Below are positions 21,346-32,722 of a stretch of 40,000 nucleotides of DNA, piece by piece. The notes below the pieces were generated by a model. It did no database searches and was not told the origin of the DNA. It saw only the letters and a list, made by a program, of their open reading frames with translations. How positions within the stretch are numbered: the first letter of the stretch is position 1; each line of letters opens with the position of its first letter. A program made the position numbers and the translations under genes. The stretch spans positions 12,587,083 through 12,627,082 of the forward strand of contig CM022670.1 in assembly GCA_012295275.1 (NCBI GenBank). The letters run 5' to 3'. The DNA is from Chrysomallon squamiferum (taxonomy: Eukaryota; Mollusca; Gastropoda; Neomphalida; Peltospiridae).

Positions 21346-21935
21346 GTAATAATAAGAACAAAAACAATACTAATGATGGTGATAACAAAAATATTAATAT
21401 TAATAAACCACTATAAAATAATCATATTCCTTTTCCATATTTGCCCTGTGTCCATTAACCCGAAGCTACATACGAAAACTAACAGCAGCAAATAAACTCA
21501 TAGCTATAAAATAAATCATTGCAGAAACCTTCAGGCAGTCGTAAAAAACCCACTGATTTAACCGATGACCGATGTTTCTCACTAATAGATATATCTGTTT
21601 TCCTTTGTTATATCTAAAAATGAATAATTTACCATTCAGAAAGGCTTGATGGCCAACAGAGAAAAAAATAATAATAATTTAAAAGAAATTTATTATTTAG
21701 AGAAATGCTGAATTGTTTTTTTTATTTTATTATTATTTTATTTTTTTTCCATCGCCACGATCTCTGCACCCCACCGAGAGAAAAGTGATTCTCAGTTGAT
21801 TCTAAACGATGACCATTGCCTTCAAGTTGACCACGGAAATGAAGTGATTATAGTGTGGGTAATAGCTTTTGTATGATTATCTGAAGTCATTAATCTTGTT
21901 TGTTTGTTTGTTGTTGTTTTTTTTTTCATATCGAT
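21346..21935. other. Unique AT-rich sequence
   Basis: A T/A tract lies at about 21715-21748 and a T run at about 21917-21926. No gene seen. Confidence 0.55.
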
Positions 21936-22011
21936 ATTATTATTATTATTATTATTATTATTAGTAGTAGTAGTAGTAGTAGTAGTAGTATTGTTATTAT
22001 TATTATTATTT
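21936..22011. repeat. (ATT)n-(AGT)n-(ATT)n
   Basis: Three trinucleotide blocks joined without spacers: ATT to 21962, AGT to about 21990, TTA to 22010. Confidence 0.96.
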
Positions 22012-22737
22012 CCGGTTTTTTCTCTTTGTTCGAGTTATCTGAAGATCACTGTTGTGATGAATAATAAACGATAGACCAGCAGAAAGACAGACAGACAAAC
22101 AGGCAGACACAGAGACAGACAACCAGACATACAGATATTTTAATTGTAAAATTATATTGTTTAAAATTAAATATCAAATATGAAAATATATTTAAGAAAG
22201 AATTTTCAGTGTAACAAAACACTTCTGTATTTCTTATGATAATTATTATTAAGGTTTGCAATGATGTCTTAGGTTACAGCTACTACTATTATTTCTAACA
22301 ACAACAACAACTAAAACAAAAACAGCAGCAACAACTTCATTTGCATCATTTCCCATGATGGATAATACCTTTTGCATTCGGCGATAATGTTGTACATAAC
22401 GATTTGGGAATGTAATTTTTTATCATAAATAATTCACCACAGTTTGTAGAACTTTTACAAAATTTGGTCAGACGTTTATCGAGACGTTTTATTACAATGT
22501 ACGCTTTGATATTGTTAAAGCAAAGTAATATCATTAGTAAAACCAAAGCGTGATACCTTTAAAATGTATTGAAATATTCTTCATATAATTACAGCGTGAT
22601 CTTAATAACATATCTTAATATCATCGTATAATATTCTCTTTATGAAAGTATTTGGGTAATTAAAAAGAAATGGGAATTAGAGAGAAAATAAATGTATACA
22701 TAAACACAATTAAGAGAGTAATTTCTTCTCTCTTCGA
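22012..22737. other. Unique AT-rich sequence with CAGA patch
   Basis: A degenerate (CAGA)n lies at about 22080-22135. Two minus-strand frames of 66-71 codons look like chance. Confidence 0.55.
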
Positions 22738-22939
22738 CTTATTTATTTATTTTTAATTTTAATTTTAATTTTCTTACTTTTTTAATTTATCTTTTATTAT
22801 TATTTTATTTTATTTATTTATCTATTTTTCTTTTTATTTATTTATTTATTTTATTATTATTATTTTTTTTTTTTTTTTTTTTTTTTTATTTTATTTTTTA
22901 TTTTTTTTTATTTTATTTGTTTATATTTTGGGGGGGGGG
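22738..22939. repeat. Almost pure T/A tract ending in G10
   Basis: About 190 bp made nearly only of T and A on this strand, in TTTA, TTTTA and T-run form, including a T run of about 22 near 22865-22887. It ends in ten consecutive G residues at 22930-22939. Confidence 0.95.
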
Positions 22940-23830
22940 TTGAACGTAATATATATATTTGCTTCTCCTGTGTAAAAATATAATATCACTATTTAAATAA
23001 TAAAATTGGCAGAAAAACGAAATGATCTGAACAAGATCTTCTGACAAATGCCAGTGGATATATTTACACCCATCATCCCACTTGCTACGGTCGCGTGATG
23101 ATATGGCTAAATCACGTCACATCTTCTGATGAACAATCACCGCACGCGCGCGCGCGCTATTGCCCGGGCCTCTCGTCTGTCAAATGAAGAAAAATATGCT
23201 TTTCGAGAGACATAACGCAAACAATTTAAAACAATTTTCACAATGATTCTTTCTTACTGCATTATTGATGAAGCAATTAAACGGCGTTATTTGGCGGCAG
23301 TGGAGAACACGTGACAATTTATTGACGTGGGAACAAGCCCCCTGGGAACTGTGGCCTGCATTTTAATGGCTCGACAATTATTGTAATCTACACTGACTTA
23401 ATGCTATCGAGGAAAGTAAATTATCGTGGATTTGTTATCATTACACGACGTCTCTCGTTATGTCACGGTGATGGCGCACCTAATGTTGACCACCATGACG
23501 TCGCAGAGTGCTGCTGAAATAACCTAATTAACGAAGTGTCGTCTGCAAGGTGCTCAGACGACCTAATTAACAGTACAAGGTTTGCGAGGTATTTTCGCGT
23601 AACCCAGTTAAATGCGTCATTGTGGTTAGAAAGGAACTCACGCAACTCACTGGATAAATTCGTCGTAGGTAATGAACGATGCCAAGTTGCGAGATGGTAA
23701 AACAGTTTAATTAAAACGACATGCTGTTCAAAGTTCGAACAACGAAATAAAAACACTACGAGTTTACAAGATGTGTCAGTACAGTCAGTACATTGATGAA
23801 ACCTTCAGAGTGTGTGAGATATTTAGCAAT
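22940..23830. other. GC-richer unique block
   Basis: The longest clearly non-repetitive and GC-richer part of the window. It holds a CG run at 23141-23157, GCCCGGGC at 23162-23169, CACGTG at 23308-23313, and TAATTA cores at 23525-23530, 23564-23569 and within TTAATTAA near 23707. The phrase ACCTAATTAAC occurs twice, 39 bp apart. A 97-codon minus frame at 23463-23756 covers the same ground but is not recognised and lacks a clear exon context. Confidence 0.45.
23141..23157. repeat. (CG)n-type Z-DNA-prone run
   Basis: Seventeen bases of strict purine-pyrimidine alternation with seven CpG steps. Confidence 0.9.
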
Positions 23831-23837
23831 ATTTGTT

Positions 23838-23935
23838 GCTTTTGGTGGTGGTGGTTGTTGTTATTTATTTATTTCTTATTTTTTGTGTTTGTGCGGTTTT
23901 TTGTGTTTTTTGTGTTTTTTTGTTGTTTTTTTCTA
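23838..23935. repeat. G/T-rich low-complexity tract
   Basis: GGT, GTT, TTTA and GTGTTTTTT units with almost no C or A. Confidence 0.85.
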
Positions 23936-24329
23936 AATAATTAAACCACTGACGACCTAAAGATGTAGTACTAACTTTCAAACTGTAATCTGTCGTCCTA
24001 GGCATCAGGTACTGAAGAGAGCATAATTATAAGAGAAGAGTCCACAGCAATCATGTTTGTACTGGTACGCGAGACACTACTTCACACATAACAGAGCAAT
24101 GATGAGAATATAATCGATGTATGCAATCGATTTTAATGTCAAAGAACAAAACAACAACAACAACAATAATAATAAATAAATAAATAATGAAACAATGTTA
24201 TGAAATATGCAATATAAGCCAGTTGCTTTGATGACATTTTGAAAATAGAAAGATTATTTTTGATATAATTATTTGTAGCAAACAAATATACGAAATTGCA
24301 CAAAGTTAACGATGAAGACTGCGAAGATG
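23936..24329. other. Unique sequence with a small CAA/AAT patch
   Basis: CAA, AAT and AAAT units at 24150-24187. No gene seen. Confidence 0.55.
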
Positions 24330-24590
24330 TTGATATTAATAATAAGTTTGTAATTGATAATAACAGTGATAGGTATGTTGATAGTGACGTTAGTAATAGT
24401 TGCAGTAAATCATGTTTATATATTTACCCGTGTCTCATACTTTGTGTCCAGTGTGTTTACGTGTAGAAGTGAAAAGAGTCGTATGACAATGCTAGCAGTT
24501 GTAATAATAATAAATTTAATAATAATTATAATAATAATAAGAAGAACAACAACAACAACAACTACTACTACTACGACAACAACACGATGA
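24330..24590. repeat. Degenerate trinucleotides with (AAT), (AAC), (ACT) end
   Basis: Decayed GTT/GAT/AAT units, then clean AAT at 24502-24540, AAC at 24547-24561, ACT at 24561-24573. Both strands stay open because of the period of three. Confidence 0.85.
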
Positions 24591-25600
24591 ACATTGTCAA
24601 ATATCATTAACCGTTTCTCTGATAATAATGATGATAAACCGACAACAGTGTGGACAAAATGATAACGATGTTGATGATGATTAATAATTATATATTTTTC
24701 GCCCCGTTTTCCTTTTTATCTTTGTGGTCCTTCGAGTGTCATTACGCGGACGCAAAATTATCACCAGCACACACCGACCATCTGAATCACCGGATACGAC
24801 CGCAAACCGCCGCTGCGTGCTAAAACACGACCAGGAAATAATTCGTGATAAACTAGGTACTCGAAACTCATTTGTGTCTGAACGCTAAATTACAAGATAG
24901 CTGCTATGGCAACAGAACGCTTCGGTTTGTTTTAATTTGCACGAGCACAGCGTGCTATCAGGTAAGGTTTGACGAAAGTCAAAGGAAGATTGGGAGAAAT
25001 GGATTGAATTCATGTACAGATGTAGCTATAATACCTTGTGGCAAGATTTCTCTTGATTTTTTTTTTGAGTTTTATTTTATTTTATTTTTTTTATTAATAA
25101 GTAATGTTGCTTGGACAGCGGGAGGGGGTGTGATGAGAAATAAAAGTCAGACGTTTCGAAATCGTTTGATTGTGGAGAGAATGAAATCGAACAAATAATC
25201 AAATGTGCAAAATACTTTAAAGAAATAAATAATATGCTAAACATATGAATTAAAAAAAGGAACAAAAAACAAATAAATATAATATAATGAACTTAATGAA
25301 GGAAATACTGTTTAACGTTATTTCATGTTTTTGATAAATATTTATGAATTAGATGGGAGGTGGGAAATGATAGTAATAAAAATAAACGATACGTCTATGA
25401 AATTACGTAGTGGACATAATTATACCAAATAAAAATATAATGATGTATTAATAACATAAACACACTTTATAAAATACGTCATAAAATAATACTAATAAAT
25501 ATATCATAGGTTTGTTATTGATTGAAAATATTCGAATATATTAATTGTCCTGTTCTGCTTACAGAATTAAATAAATGAAGGATACATTTCAGCACGAAAA
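24591..25600. other. Unique sequence, GC-richer at 24735-24960
   Basis: The sub-block 24735-24960 is CpG-bearing and non-repetitive. The 108-codon plus frame at 24872-25198 (starting MCLNAKLQDSCYGNRTLRF) is partly T-run derived and is not recognised. The rest is AT-rich. Confidence 0.4.
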
Positions 25601-25601
25601 A

Positions 25602-25603
<2 letters not shown>

Positions 25604-25689
<86 letters not shown>
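25604..25689. repeat. (GA)n microsatellite
   Basis: About 43 uninterrupted GA dinucleotides. Confidence 0.97.
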
Positions 25690-25695
<6 letters not shown>

Positions 25696-25765
25696 CGATG
25701 CAGAAAAGAAAAAAAACATTGAAAAAAACATGTCTACAAGTCCAACATGAATTGTGATCGAAATT

Positions 25766-25766
<1 letters not shown>

Positions 25767-25794
<28 letters not shown>
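25767..25794. repeat. Poly-T of 28
   Basis: Uninterrupted T run 77 bp after the (GA)n tract. Confidence 0.95.
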
Positions 25795-25797
<3 letters not shown>

Positions 25798-26145
25798 CAG
25801 GGAGTAATGACTGGGATGTGAAAAATCATACAGACACATAATTATGACAACAACAAAAAATAGATGCAAATTACATGTTGTAATATGTGTTCATGTTGTC
25901 AAGAAAGCAGAAAAATGTGAATTTATTTTTTGTGGACTCGTGTTTTTATGTCTGATATAACTTTACGAAAAATATTTCTTTTTAAAAAGTATTTGTATGC
26001 GGGCGCACGCGCTCACATTTTAATGTTTAAACAATAATTTTTACTTGTAAACTGTTGGTAATCAAGATTTCGTAATTGCATAGACAAAATAATGGGTTTA
26101 ACGTTCATATCATTTAACTAATAATCTAAATAATATCAATGAAAA
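25795..26145. other. Unique AT-rich sequence
   Basis: No repeat or frame seen; GCGGGCGCACGCGC at about 25999-26012 is a small GC-rich alternating patch. Confidence 0.55.
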
Positions 26146-26147
26146 TA

Positions 26148-26245
26148 ACAACAACAACAACAACAGCAACAACAACAATAATAATAATAATAATAAGAAG
26201 AAGAAGAAGAAGACTTAATAAATGAATAAATAAATAAATAATTAA
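26148..26245. repeat. (CAA)n-(AAT)n-(AAG)n then (AAAT)n
   Basis: Blocks of CAA, AAT and AAG to 26212, then AAAT units to about 26243. Confidence 0.95.
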
Positions 26246-26290
26246 AGACTTTTTTGGATGAAAGTTTGATAAACAAAATTATCCGAATCA

Positions 26291-26332
26291 GTAATAATAA
26301 TAATAATACTAATAAATAAATAAATAAATAAA
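26291..26332. repeat. (AAT)n and (AAAT)n
   Basis: Short AAT units followed by AAAT units. Confidence 0.9.
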
Positions 26333-26335
26333 CAT

Positions 26336-26990
26336 TAAAAAGGTGTATCCATGAAATTTAGCATAATGTTATGTGTAGTTTCAAATTACATTATAGTTAC
26401 AAGCAGTTTTTAGGAATATTTTTCTCCTTTGAAAACGAGATCACTAAAATCCCAAATTTATTTAAACTAACTACATAATCCAAAAAGAGTTAACGGAAAC
26501 GATTCGGTCCATTGTGTGACGTCATTTGATTGAAACAAGTAGCTTGACGACTGTAAAACACATCATTTGAGTCCAGATGCAGAGGTATGAACGTACCGTC
26601 ACCAATTGCAGCTGAAATTCAGAAAACAATTTTGTACGTTAAACACTGACAAATATTTACTTAGGAAACAACCGTGAGTTTTAAACCACTCAAGAAATGC
26701 TTCAGGAACGCAAGTTGTGAAAAACTGTACAAATTCGATTACTTGCGTAAATTTGTTTGATAAACGAAACTGAATCGGTCAAAGGAACAGCAATTCTTAA
26801 AACGTCTTTCCAGTCACAAAACAGAAAGTGGGGAAACTACAGTGATGACAGACGTACTTACTCACGTATTAATGAGAGAACCAGAATGTGGAACAAAGGA
26901 ATCTAGAGAAGTAACTGACTTTCCTCGATCTGTTTTGGACTCAAATGACATAGCAACCAGAAGGGGTTCAAAAAGACAGAAAGTGCGATA
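26336..26990. other. Unique sequence
   Basis: A full TGACGTCA lies at 26517-26524. No recognised frame. Confidence 0.5.
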
Positions 26991-26998
26991 TATATATC

Positions 26999-27185
26999 GA
27001 GAGAGAGAGAGAGAGAGAGAGAGATACAAACATACAGACACACACATATACACACATACACACAGATGCATACATGCATGCATACATACATACATACATA
27101 CATACATACATACATACATACATACATACATACATACATACATACATACATAGATACAGGCAGACAGACAGACAGACAGACAAAG
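26999..27185. repeat. (GA)n, (CA)n, (CATA)n and (CAGA)n compound array
   Basis: GA at 26999-27024, CA at about 27037-27064, CATA at about 27071-27152, CAGA at about 27159-27182. Four minus-strand frames of up to 207 codons run through this array. They are Cys/Val/Met/Tyr periodic artefacts although the longest frame extends into unique DNA. Confidence 0.97.
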
Positions 27186-27304
27186 ATAGGTAAAAATACG
27201 GCAACAAGCAAAAACAAATAAAAATCGCATATGTATACACCTTTAGATTCCGATGTAGATACCTGTACAGAAGGAAATACACATAATGATACATAATCAA
27301 ACAA

Positions 27305-27379
27305 GTATATATATACACACACACACAAAATACACATATACACACCCATATATATACACACACACATATATATATATAT
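27305..27379. repeat. (TA)n/(CA)n patches
   Basis: TATATA and CACACA blocks alternate three times. Confidence 0.9.
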
Positions 27380-27380
27380 G

Positions 27381-28499
27381 GAATTTAATACATCAATATG
27401 AACAAGCACACCCACATGCACATGATTTCCTACTCTGTAACGATATTTTAGATTTTGTACTCGATCCAGTTTTTTATTTAAAATGTTCTTTAATAATGCC
27501 GTTTGAGTTCTACAGAACTTGCCCAATTATCCAAAGAATCTATATAAATATCCCTTTTGATCTATTTATGAAATATTTTAGATTAAAAGAGTAGATGCCC
27601 TTTGGCTACGCTTTTCATAATCGACATTATCTAAGGCATTATTTTAATTTTAATGTATTAGTTAATTATAGAGAAGGAGTTACATCTCACAAATTAATTC
27701 TGGAGATTCGATCCCAGAATGTCTGTGATTTAAAGTCAATGTCTTATATATTGCGCACCAATGTCGGTTAAGGATAGGTTGCAGTTTATTGTTTTTACAG
27801 ACACACCTTTTTGATTACTCTCATTGACTATGAATACATCTCATTAACTAACATGATACGTCATATGGGTCGTTTCTGAAGTTCTAAATTTCAAACATTC
27901 CAGTTACCTTGTACAGTTTGATATAGATATATTCTCCTTTTTCAAAGTGAAATGACACCATGCAAATCATATTCGCACAAAACTCATCAATTAAACATTA
28001 AATACGATTACGTATTCTGTTCTGTCATTTTGCTTTCATTTCCTTTATGGAACTGTCCCAGTGTAACTGAATAACCATCGCAGGGAGTCTAGAATAATCT
28101 ATGGGAATATTTCACACGCTGACATAATATTTAAAACAGCGATGTCTACTAATATTCTGACATTTTACCTTCTGTTTTCGTTCTTTGCCGATGCTTGTGT
28201 ATGTGTCTGGTATAAGCAGGACATTTTAGCGTTTTTAATGATACGAACATTTGTTTCTGTTTTGTTACATCAACTTTCTAAAATAACTACAACCTCCATA
28301 GCTATGGTGTTGTCATCATAATAGTTATCCGACCAACAACCATGACACTGTATCTGAATAACATAGACCGTATTTTTTAGTTACTTAGATAATTATCATA
28401 ACCGCTGCTTCGTCGCCAGCATGGCCGACATAACAGATTTTATCTTGGTTCCTTCATAGCTAAACTATCATAACATCTAAAATTACGAAATTATCATAA
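27381..28499. other. Unique AT-rich sequence
   Basis: Over 1.1 kb with no clear repeat. The tail of a plus frame (27386-27594) reads WNLIHQYEQAHPHAHDFLLC and onward. It is not recognised. GATTCGATCCC at about 27705-27715 resembles a tRNA B box but no matching A box or cloverleaf is present. Confidence 0.4.
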
Positions 28500-29010
28500 C
28501 GCCTTCGTTTCAGACAACACACGTTACCATCATACCAGCACCTCTGTTATCACTATGACTACCATCGCGAGTTTGACCAATATAGTCTCCATATACAGCC
28601 AGTACACTATCATCACTATCACTATTACTGCTACAACTGTTATCGCTTCTATCACCAAGACGACAGCCATAATAAAAATATCGTATATCACGATAACCAC
28701 TGATAAGTAATACCTGTATCACCATAACAACATTCGTAATTACCACAACACAACAGTGACGAGCTTCAAAATGGCAACACAGCATTGCAGTCATAAGTAT
28801 AACCACCATACGATCATCACACAAACATTATAATTGCATCACAGAGTTACGACTACCCATGACCTTCGTACCACCACCACCACCACCACCACCACATCTA
28901 CCATTATATCGTGATCTGTACGATGGTACAACAGCTACAACAACCATGACATCTGTTACTAGGACAACTACAGCCGTAATCATTTCTATTTCAACGATAA
29001 TAACTATTGC
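28500..29010. repeat. G-poor cryptic trinucleotide block with (CCA)n
   Basis: C/A/T-rich sequence built from ATC, ACC, CATAAC and ACTATC words, with a clean (CCA)n of nine units at 28869-28895. It reads like a heavily decayed ATC/ACC microsatellite and may start upstream near 28300. Confidence 0.65.
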
Positions 29011-29400
29011 ACCTACACTATGACGTAAGTACGATCATACTTGAGTTTATTTAAAGTACGTGTGACAGAGTTAATTTATCATACATGATTAAATACGTTT
29101 CAGCAGTTATTGATTGTTTTACATATTCGTCTGTCTTTAGTTTTGTGTTCAGTATACGTCATTTTTTTCAGATAATAAAAACACCGTTGTCATAAAACCG
29201 ACTTGAAACGAGCGACTGTTAATTTTCACAGTGGTGTATCCTGTTTAACAACATTTCATTGTTGTCATTTTTAATAGTCGATTGATTATGTATATTAATG
29301 TGTCTGTTAACCGTTAACATTATGAACGAATGGAGGTTTAACGACATCTCATCGAAATTTATATCGCAATTAAGATATCAGTGATATATTTCAACAACAA
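29011..29400. other. Unique AT-rich sequence
   Basis: No repeat or gene seen. Confidence 0.55.
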
Positions 29401-29450
29401 CAAAAAAATATGTAAATAAAAAAAAAAAAATAAAAAAAAATAAAAAAAAT
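29401..29450. repeat. A-rich tract
   Basis: A runs of 8-12 separated by single T residues. Confidence 0.93.
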
Positions 29451-29465
29451 ATCTGCTGCCTTCTA

Positions 29466-29590
29466 TCTGTGGGAAAATGTTTACGCTTTAAAGCAATGGA
29501 TGATTTACTGTACGGAACATTTTCCCAATAATATCCCACATTTTTAGAGAATGCGTTTATATCACAGAAGATACACCGTCTGTGGGAAGG
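29466..29590. other. Inverted repeat with TGTGGGAA sites
   Basis: TGGGAAAATGTT at 29470-29481 is exactly complementary to AACATTTTCCCA at 29516-29527, giving a 12-bp stem with a 34-nt loop. TGTGGGAA occurs at 29468-29475 and 29581-29588, and ATCCCACA, the reverse complement of TGTGGGAT, at 29533-29540. TGTGGGAA fits the YGTGRGAA binding consensus of Su(H)/RBPJ. Inside the loop lies GCTTTAAAGC, a perfect palindrome. Regulatory function is inferred only. Confidence 0.45.
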
Positions 29591-29963
29591 TGCATATACA
29601 AATCTCTTGCTGCTAATAATAATTTTAAAAAGTAGCTTATTTTGCGTGGCAACAACCAGTTTGCGTTTTCATTGTACGATCTTCAGTCGTATGAATGATG
29701 ACAAATAAACACGTTTTGATGGCTTAGGAAAATGAACATGTCACACACACGTGCACGAAACTAATTGTACTAATATACTCACTCTAGCGCTAAGTCTAAC
29801 ACATTCAGACTTCTATGTTAACGTTATAGTCTCATATAAAAGTAACTTGTACCCTAGTTGAAACGTGCATATAACAGATTATAGAAACAAAAATATGCAA
29901 TATTTATACAATGCGTGTATTCAACGACAAATTCTGTTGAAAAAAGAACATCTTTGTCACATC
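29591..29963. other. Unique sequence
   Basis: CACGTG at 29748-29753. No gene seen. Confidence 0.55.
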
Positions 29964-29998
<35 letters not shown>

Positions 29999-30001
29999 TT
30001 A
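29964..30001. repeat. (TTTA)n
   Basis: About nine TTTA units without interruption. Confidence 0.96.
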
Positions 30002-30209
30002 AACACGGGAAGGGCCACAACTCTTGGATGTGTCATGCCACAATTTCCAGTCGATTGCTCTAACCTTTAAAATAATTAAAGTGGCGTAATTCAGTTCTGG
30101 AAAAATCGAAAATTTGAATGGAGATGAAAATAAAGGGAATTAATTCTTGATATTTTGAACTTTCACACAATTTAGATTATTCCCCTTCGTGTAAAAGTTA
30201 CTTCAGTTT

Positions 30210-30248
30210 CTCACTCTCTCTTAATGTCTCTCACTCTCTCTCTCTCTC

Positions 30249-30286
<38 letters not shown>

Positions 30287-30290
30287 TGTA
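30210..30290. repeat. (TC)n joined to (TG)n
   Basis: Imperfect TC units to 30249, then clean (TG)n to about 30282 with a TTTG end. Confidence 0.95.
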
Positions 30291-30365
30291 TGTCTTTGTA
30301 TATGCTTGTAATTGTATATACCCCAAAACAAAAATATTCCTCCGTTTCCAAGTTAATGTAAAATG

Positions 30366-30803
30366 CTAATACTTAACTTTTATGGAAAGATGTATCAGAA
30401 AAAATAAAATGGATAAAGTAGTACTTGTGTATATATTTATTTGTGTGAATGCGTGATCTCTGAATGCATCTGAATGTATGTGTGCTTGATCGAGCATGTA
30501 TAGACTGCGTTGCAAGCTTGCATAAACATATACTGTGTTGAAACTGTTTCTGTTCTCATGTTGTATTACAAAAAACGTAGACACCATAAACAATGATATC
30601 TTTATGGAATAACAAACAGCTGGCATTTCAGACATATCAGATGAACTGTACGTATGTAACGTCAACATTCGCCATGTGTTTTTACTGAAGTGTGGCTTTG
30701 AAGTGTACGCTAGGACAAAGTGTATAATAAACTCGCATGAATACACAACACTAGGAAACAACAACTGAAGTACTAAAGAAGTCTTGACGAAATTCCTAAA
30801 CAA
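30366..30803 (-). other. Unrecognised 145-codon open frame
   Basis: This is the longest open frame that does not depend on a microsatellite. The peptide starts MFRNFVKTSLVLQLLFPSVV, so its N-terminus has a basic residue pair and then a hydrophobic stretch resembling a signal peptide, and it ends with a hydrophobic segment (about residues 126-139). Seven cysteines or fewer, no domain I recognise. In AT-rich DNA a frame this long is uncommon but over 40 kb on six frames can arise by chance. No start context, splice site or neighbour supports it. It could be a chance frame, a decayed exon, or a lineage-specific gene; I favour chance. Confidence 0.15.
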
Positions 30804-30846
30804 AACTGTGTCTCCGTGATTTGTGAATCGATTTATGATATATTTA

Positions 30847-31640
<794 letters not shown>

Positions 31641-31715
31641 TGATATTTAAACTCGCTGATGAGTTTTTCAGTTACAGTCGACAGCATCCATCAGCAATCA
31701 CTATTGTGCCGGAGA

Positions 31716-31854
31716 CGCCATCTGCTGGCGTTTTCTCTTCTCTTGACGTCATTTCCTACCTGGAAGGTGGAGAATAAAAAAGCAACGGATTGAAACGGTT
31801 ATGTGATACGTGCCGCCCTATAAAACAACAACGAAGAGAAACTATTCTCACTTC
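31716..31854 (+). promoter_or_regulatory. Promoter-like cluster: CRE, TATA box, initiator
   Basis: TGACGTCA (31744-31751) is a full cyclic-AMP response element. TATAAAA (31819-31825) lies 31 bp upstream of the A of TCACTTC (31848-31854), a perfect match to the initiator pattern YYANWYY. The spacing is what is expected of a TATA-dependent polymerase II promoter. Upstream, CGCCA-TCTGC-TGGCG at 31716-31730 is an inverted repeat that contains an E-box-type CATCTG. The local sequence is GC-richer than the surroundings. The first ATG codons downstream (31867 and about 31920) open very short frames only, so any product would need splicing or be non-coding. Confidence 0.35.
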
Positions 31855-31969
31855 CCTGTATCTGGAATGCTCGATATATGACTTGTTTTCAGTTGTCGCA
31901 CAGCCAAGGAATTTGTATCATGTTAAAGTTTTTATTTTATAACTTCTATGAAAGAAAACATTAAAAGAT

Positions 31970-32166
31970 AGTAATAGTAATCGTAGTATTTACGGTAACA
32001 ATAACCAGAACAATAGTGATAATAGTAATAGTTATAATAACAGTAATATCAATTTCAACAACAGTAGTTGCAGTAATAACAATAGTAGTAGTAGTAGAAA
32101 CAGAAGTAGTAATCGTTTTAGTAGACGTTGTAGTAATAGTTGCTGTTATTACTGCTACTGCTATTT
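31970..32166. repeat. Degenerate (TAG/TAA)n trinucleotide tract
   Basis: About 200 bp of TAG, TAA, CAG and GTT units, starting about 120 bp downstream of the putative initiator. Confidence 0.85.
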
Positions 32167-32580
32167 AATTATTTTTGAGTAACCGTCTATTTCGGTATTT
32201 ATAAAAAGAAAATGCCTTTAAATGTATTTTGTTACGATGCTGCACAAATTCTTTGAATATTCAAGGAGACTTCAGTTTTCTTTTCTTTGTATTCCACTCA
32301 TCAAGTAAATGTTCACACTCAAATAAAAAAAAAATGTGTTTGGTGTTAGATAGCTTGTCAGTGATATGTAGAATCTGGCAATGAAGGTAAACATGAAGGA
32401 ACAGGTAACAAATATTGAGGTTTCTTCCAGTTTTGTTTACAGAAGCTAAACGAGAAGAAAGTAAAAAAAATATATATATATTATAGTCATTTGATTCGTT
32501 TACGAAAAGTTTAAAATTCTTCGTTAAACGTTTGTGTAATGGATGTTGTTGTTAATTTGGTTCAGTCTGTCTGTAAGTTC
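32167..32580. other. Unique AT-rich sequence
   Basis: Short A and TA runs only; no gene seen. Confidence 0.55.
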
Positions 32581-32584
32581 TCTC

Positions 32585-32611
32585 TTTTTTTTTTTTTTTT
32601 TTTTTTTTTTT
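32585..32611. repeat. Poly-T of 27
   Basis: Uninterrupted T run. Confidence 0.95.
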
Positions 32612-32722
32612 CCTTTTAACCTTTAGCGAAATCATCTAACTTGAAATAACTTCGATTTGAAAATAGACATATGAGACATACTAAATATTTGATTTTCTTT
32701 CTCTTTTCTATGCTCATGTACA

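Noticed and set aside
23463-23756. 97-codon minus frame in the GC-richer block as a gene
   Set aside because: No recognisable domain and no clear splice or start context; the block reads better as non-coding with TAATTA sites. Kept only as a remark.
24872-25198. 108-codon plus frame
   Set aside because: The middle is Phe/Leu from T runs and the rest matches nothing I know; likely chance.
26903-27526. 207-codon minus-strand frame, the longest in the window
   Set aside because: More than half of it runs through GA, CA, CATA and CAGA microsatellites, giving Cys/Met/Tyr/Val periodic peptide; three other frames stay open over the same DNA.
27700-27720. GATTCGATCCC, resembling the B box of a tRNA or tRNA-derived SINE
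   Set aside because: No A box at the expected upstream distance, no cloverleaf and no SINE body recognised.
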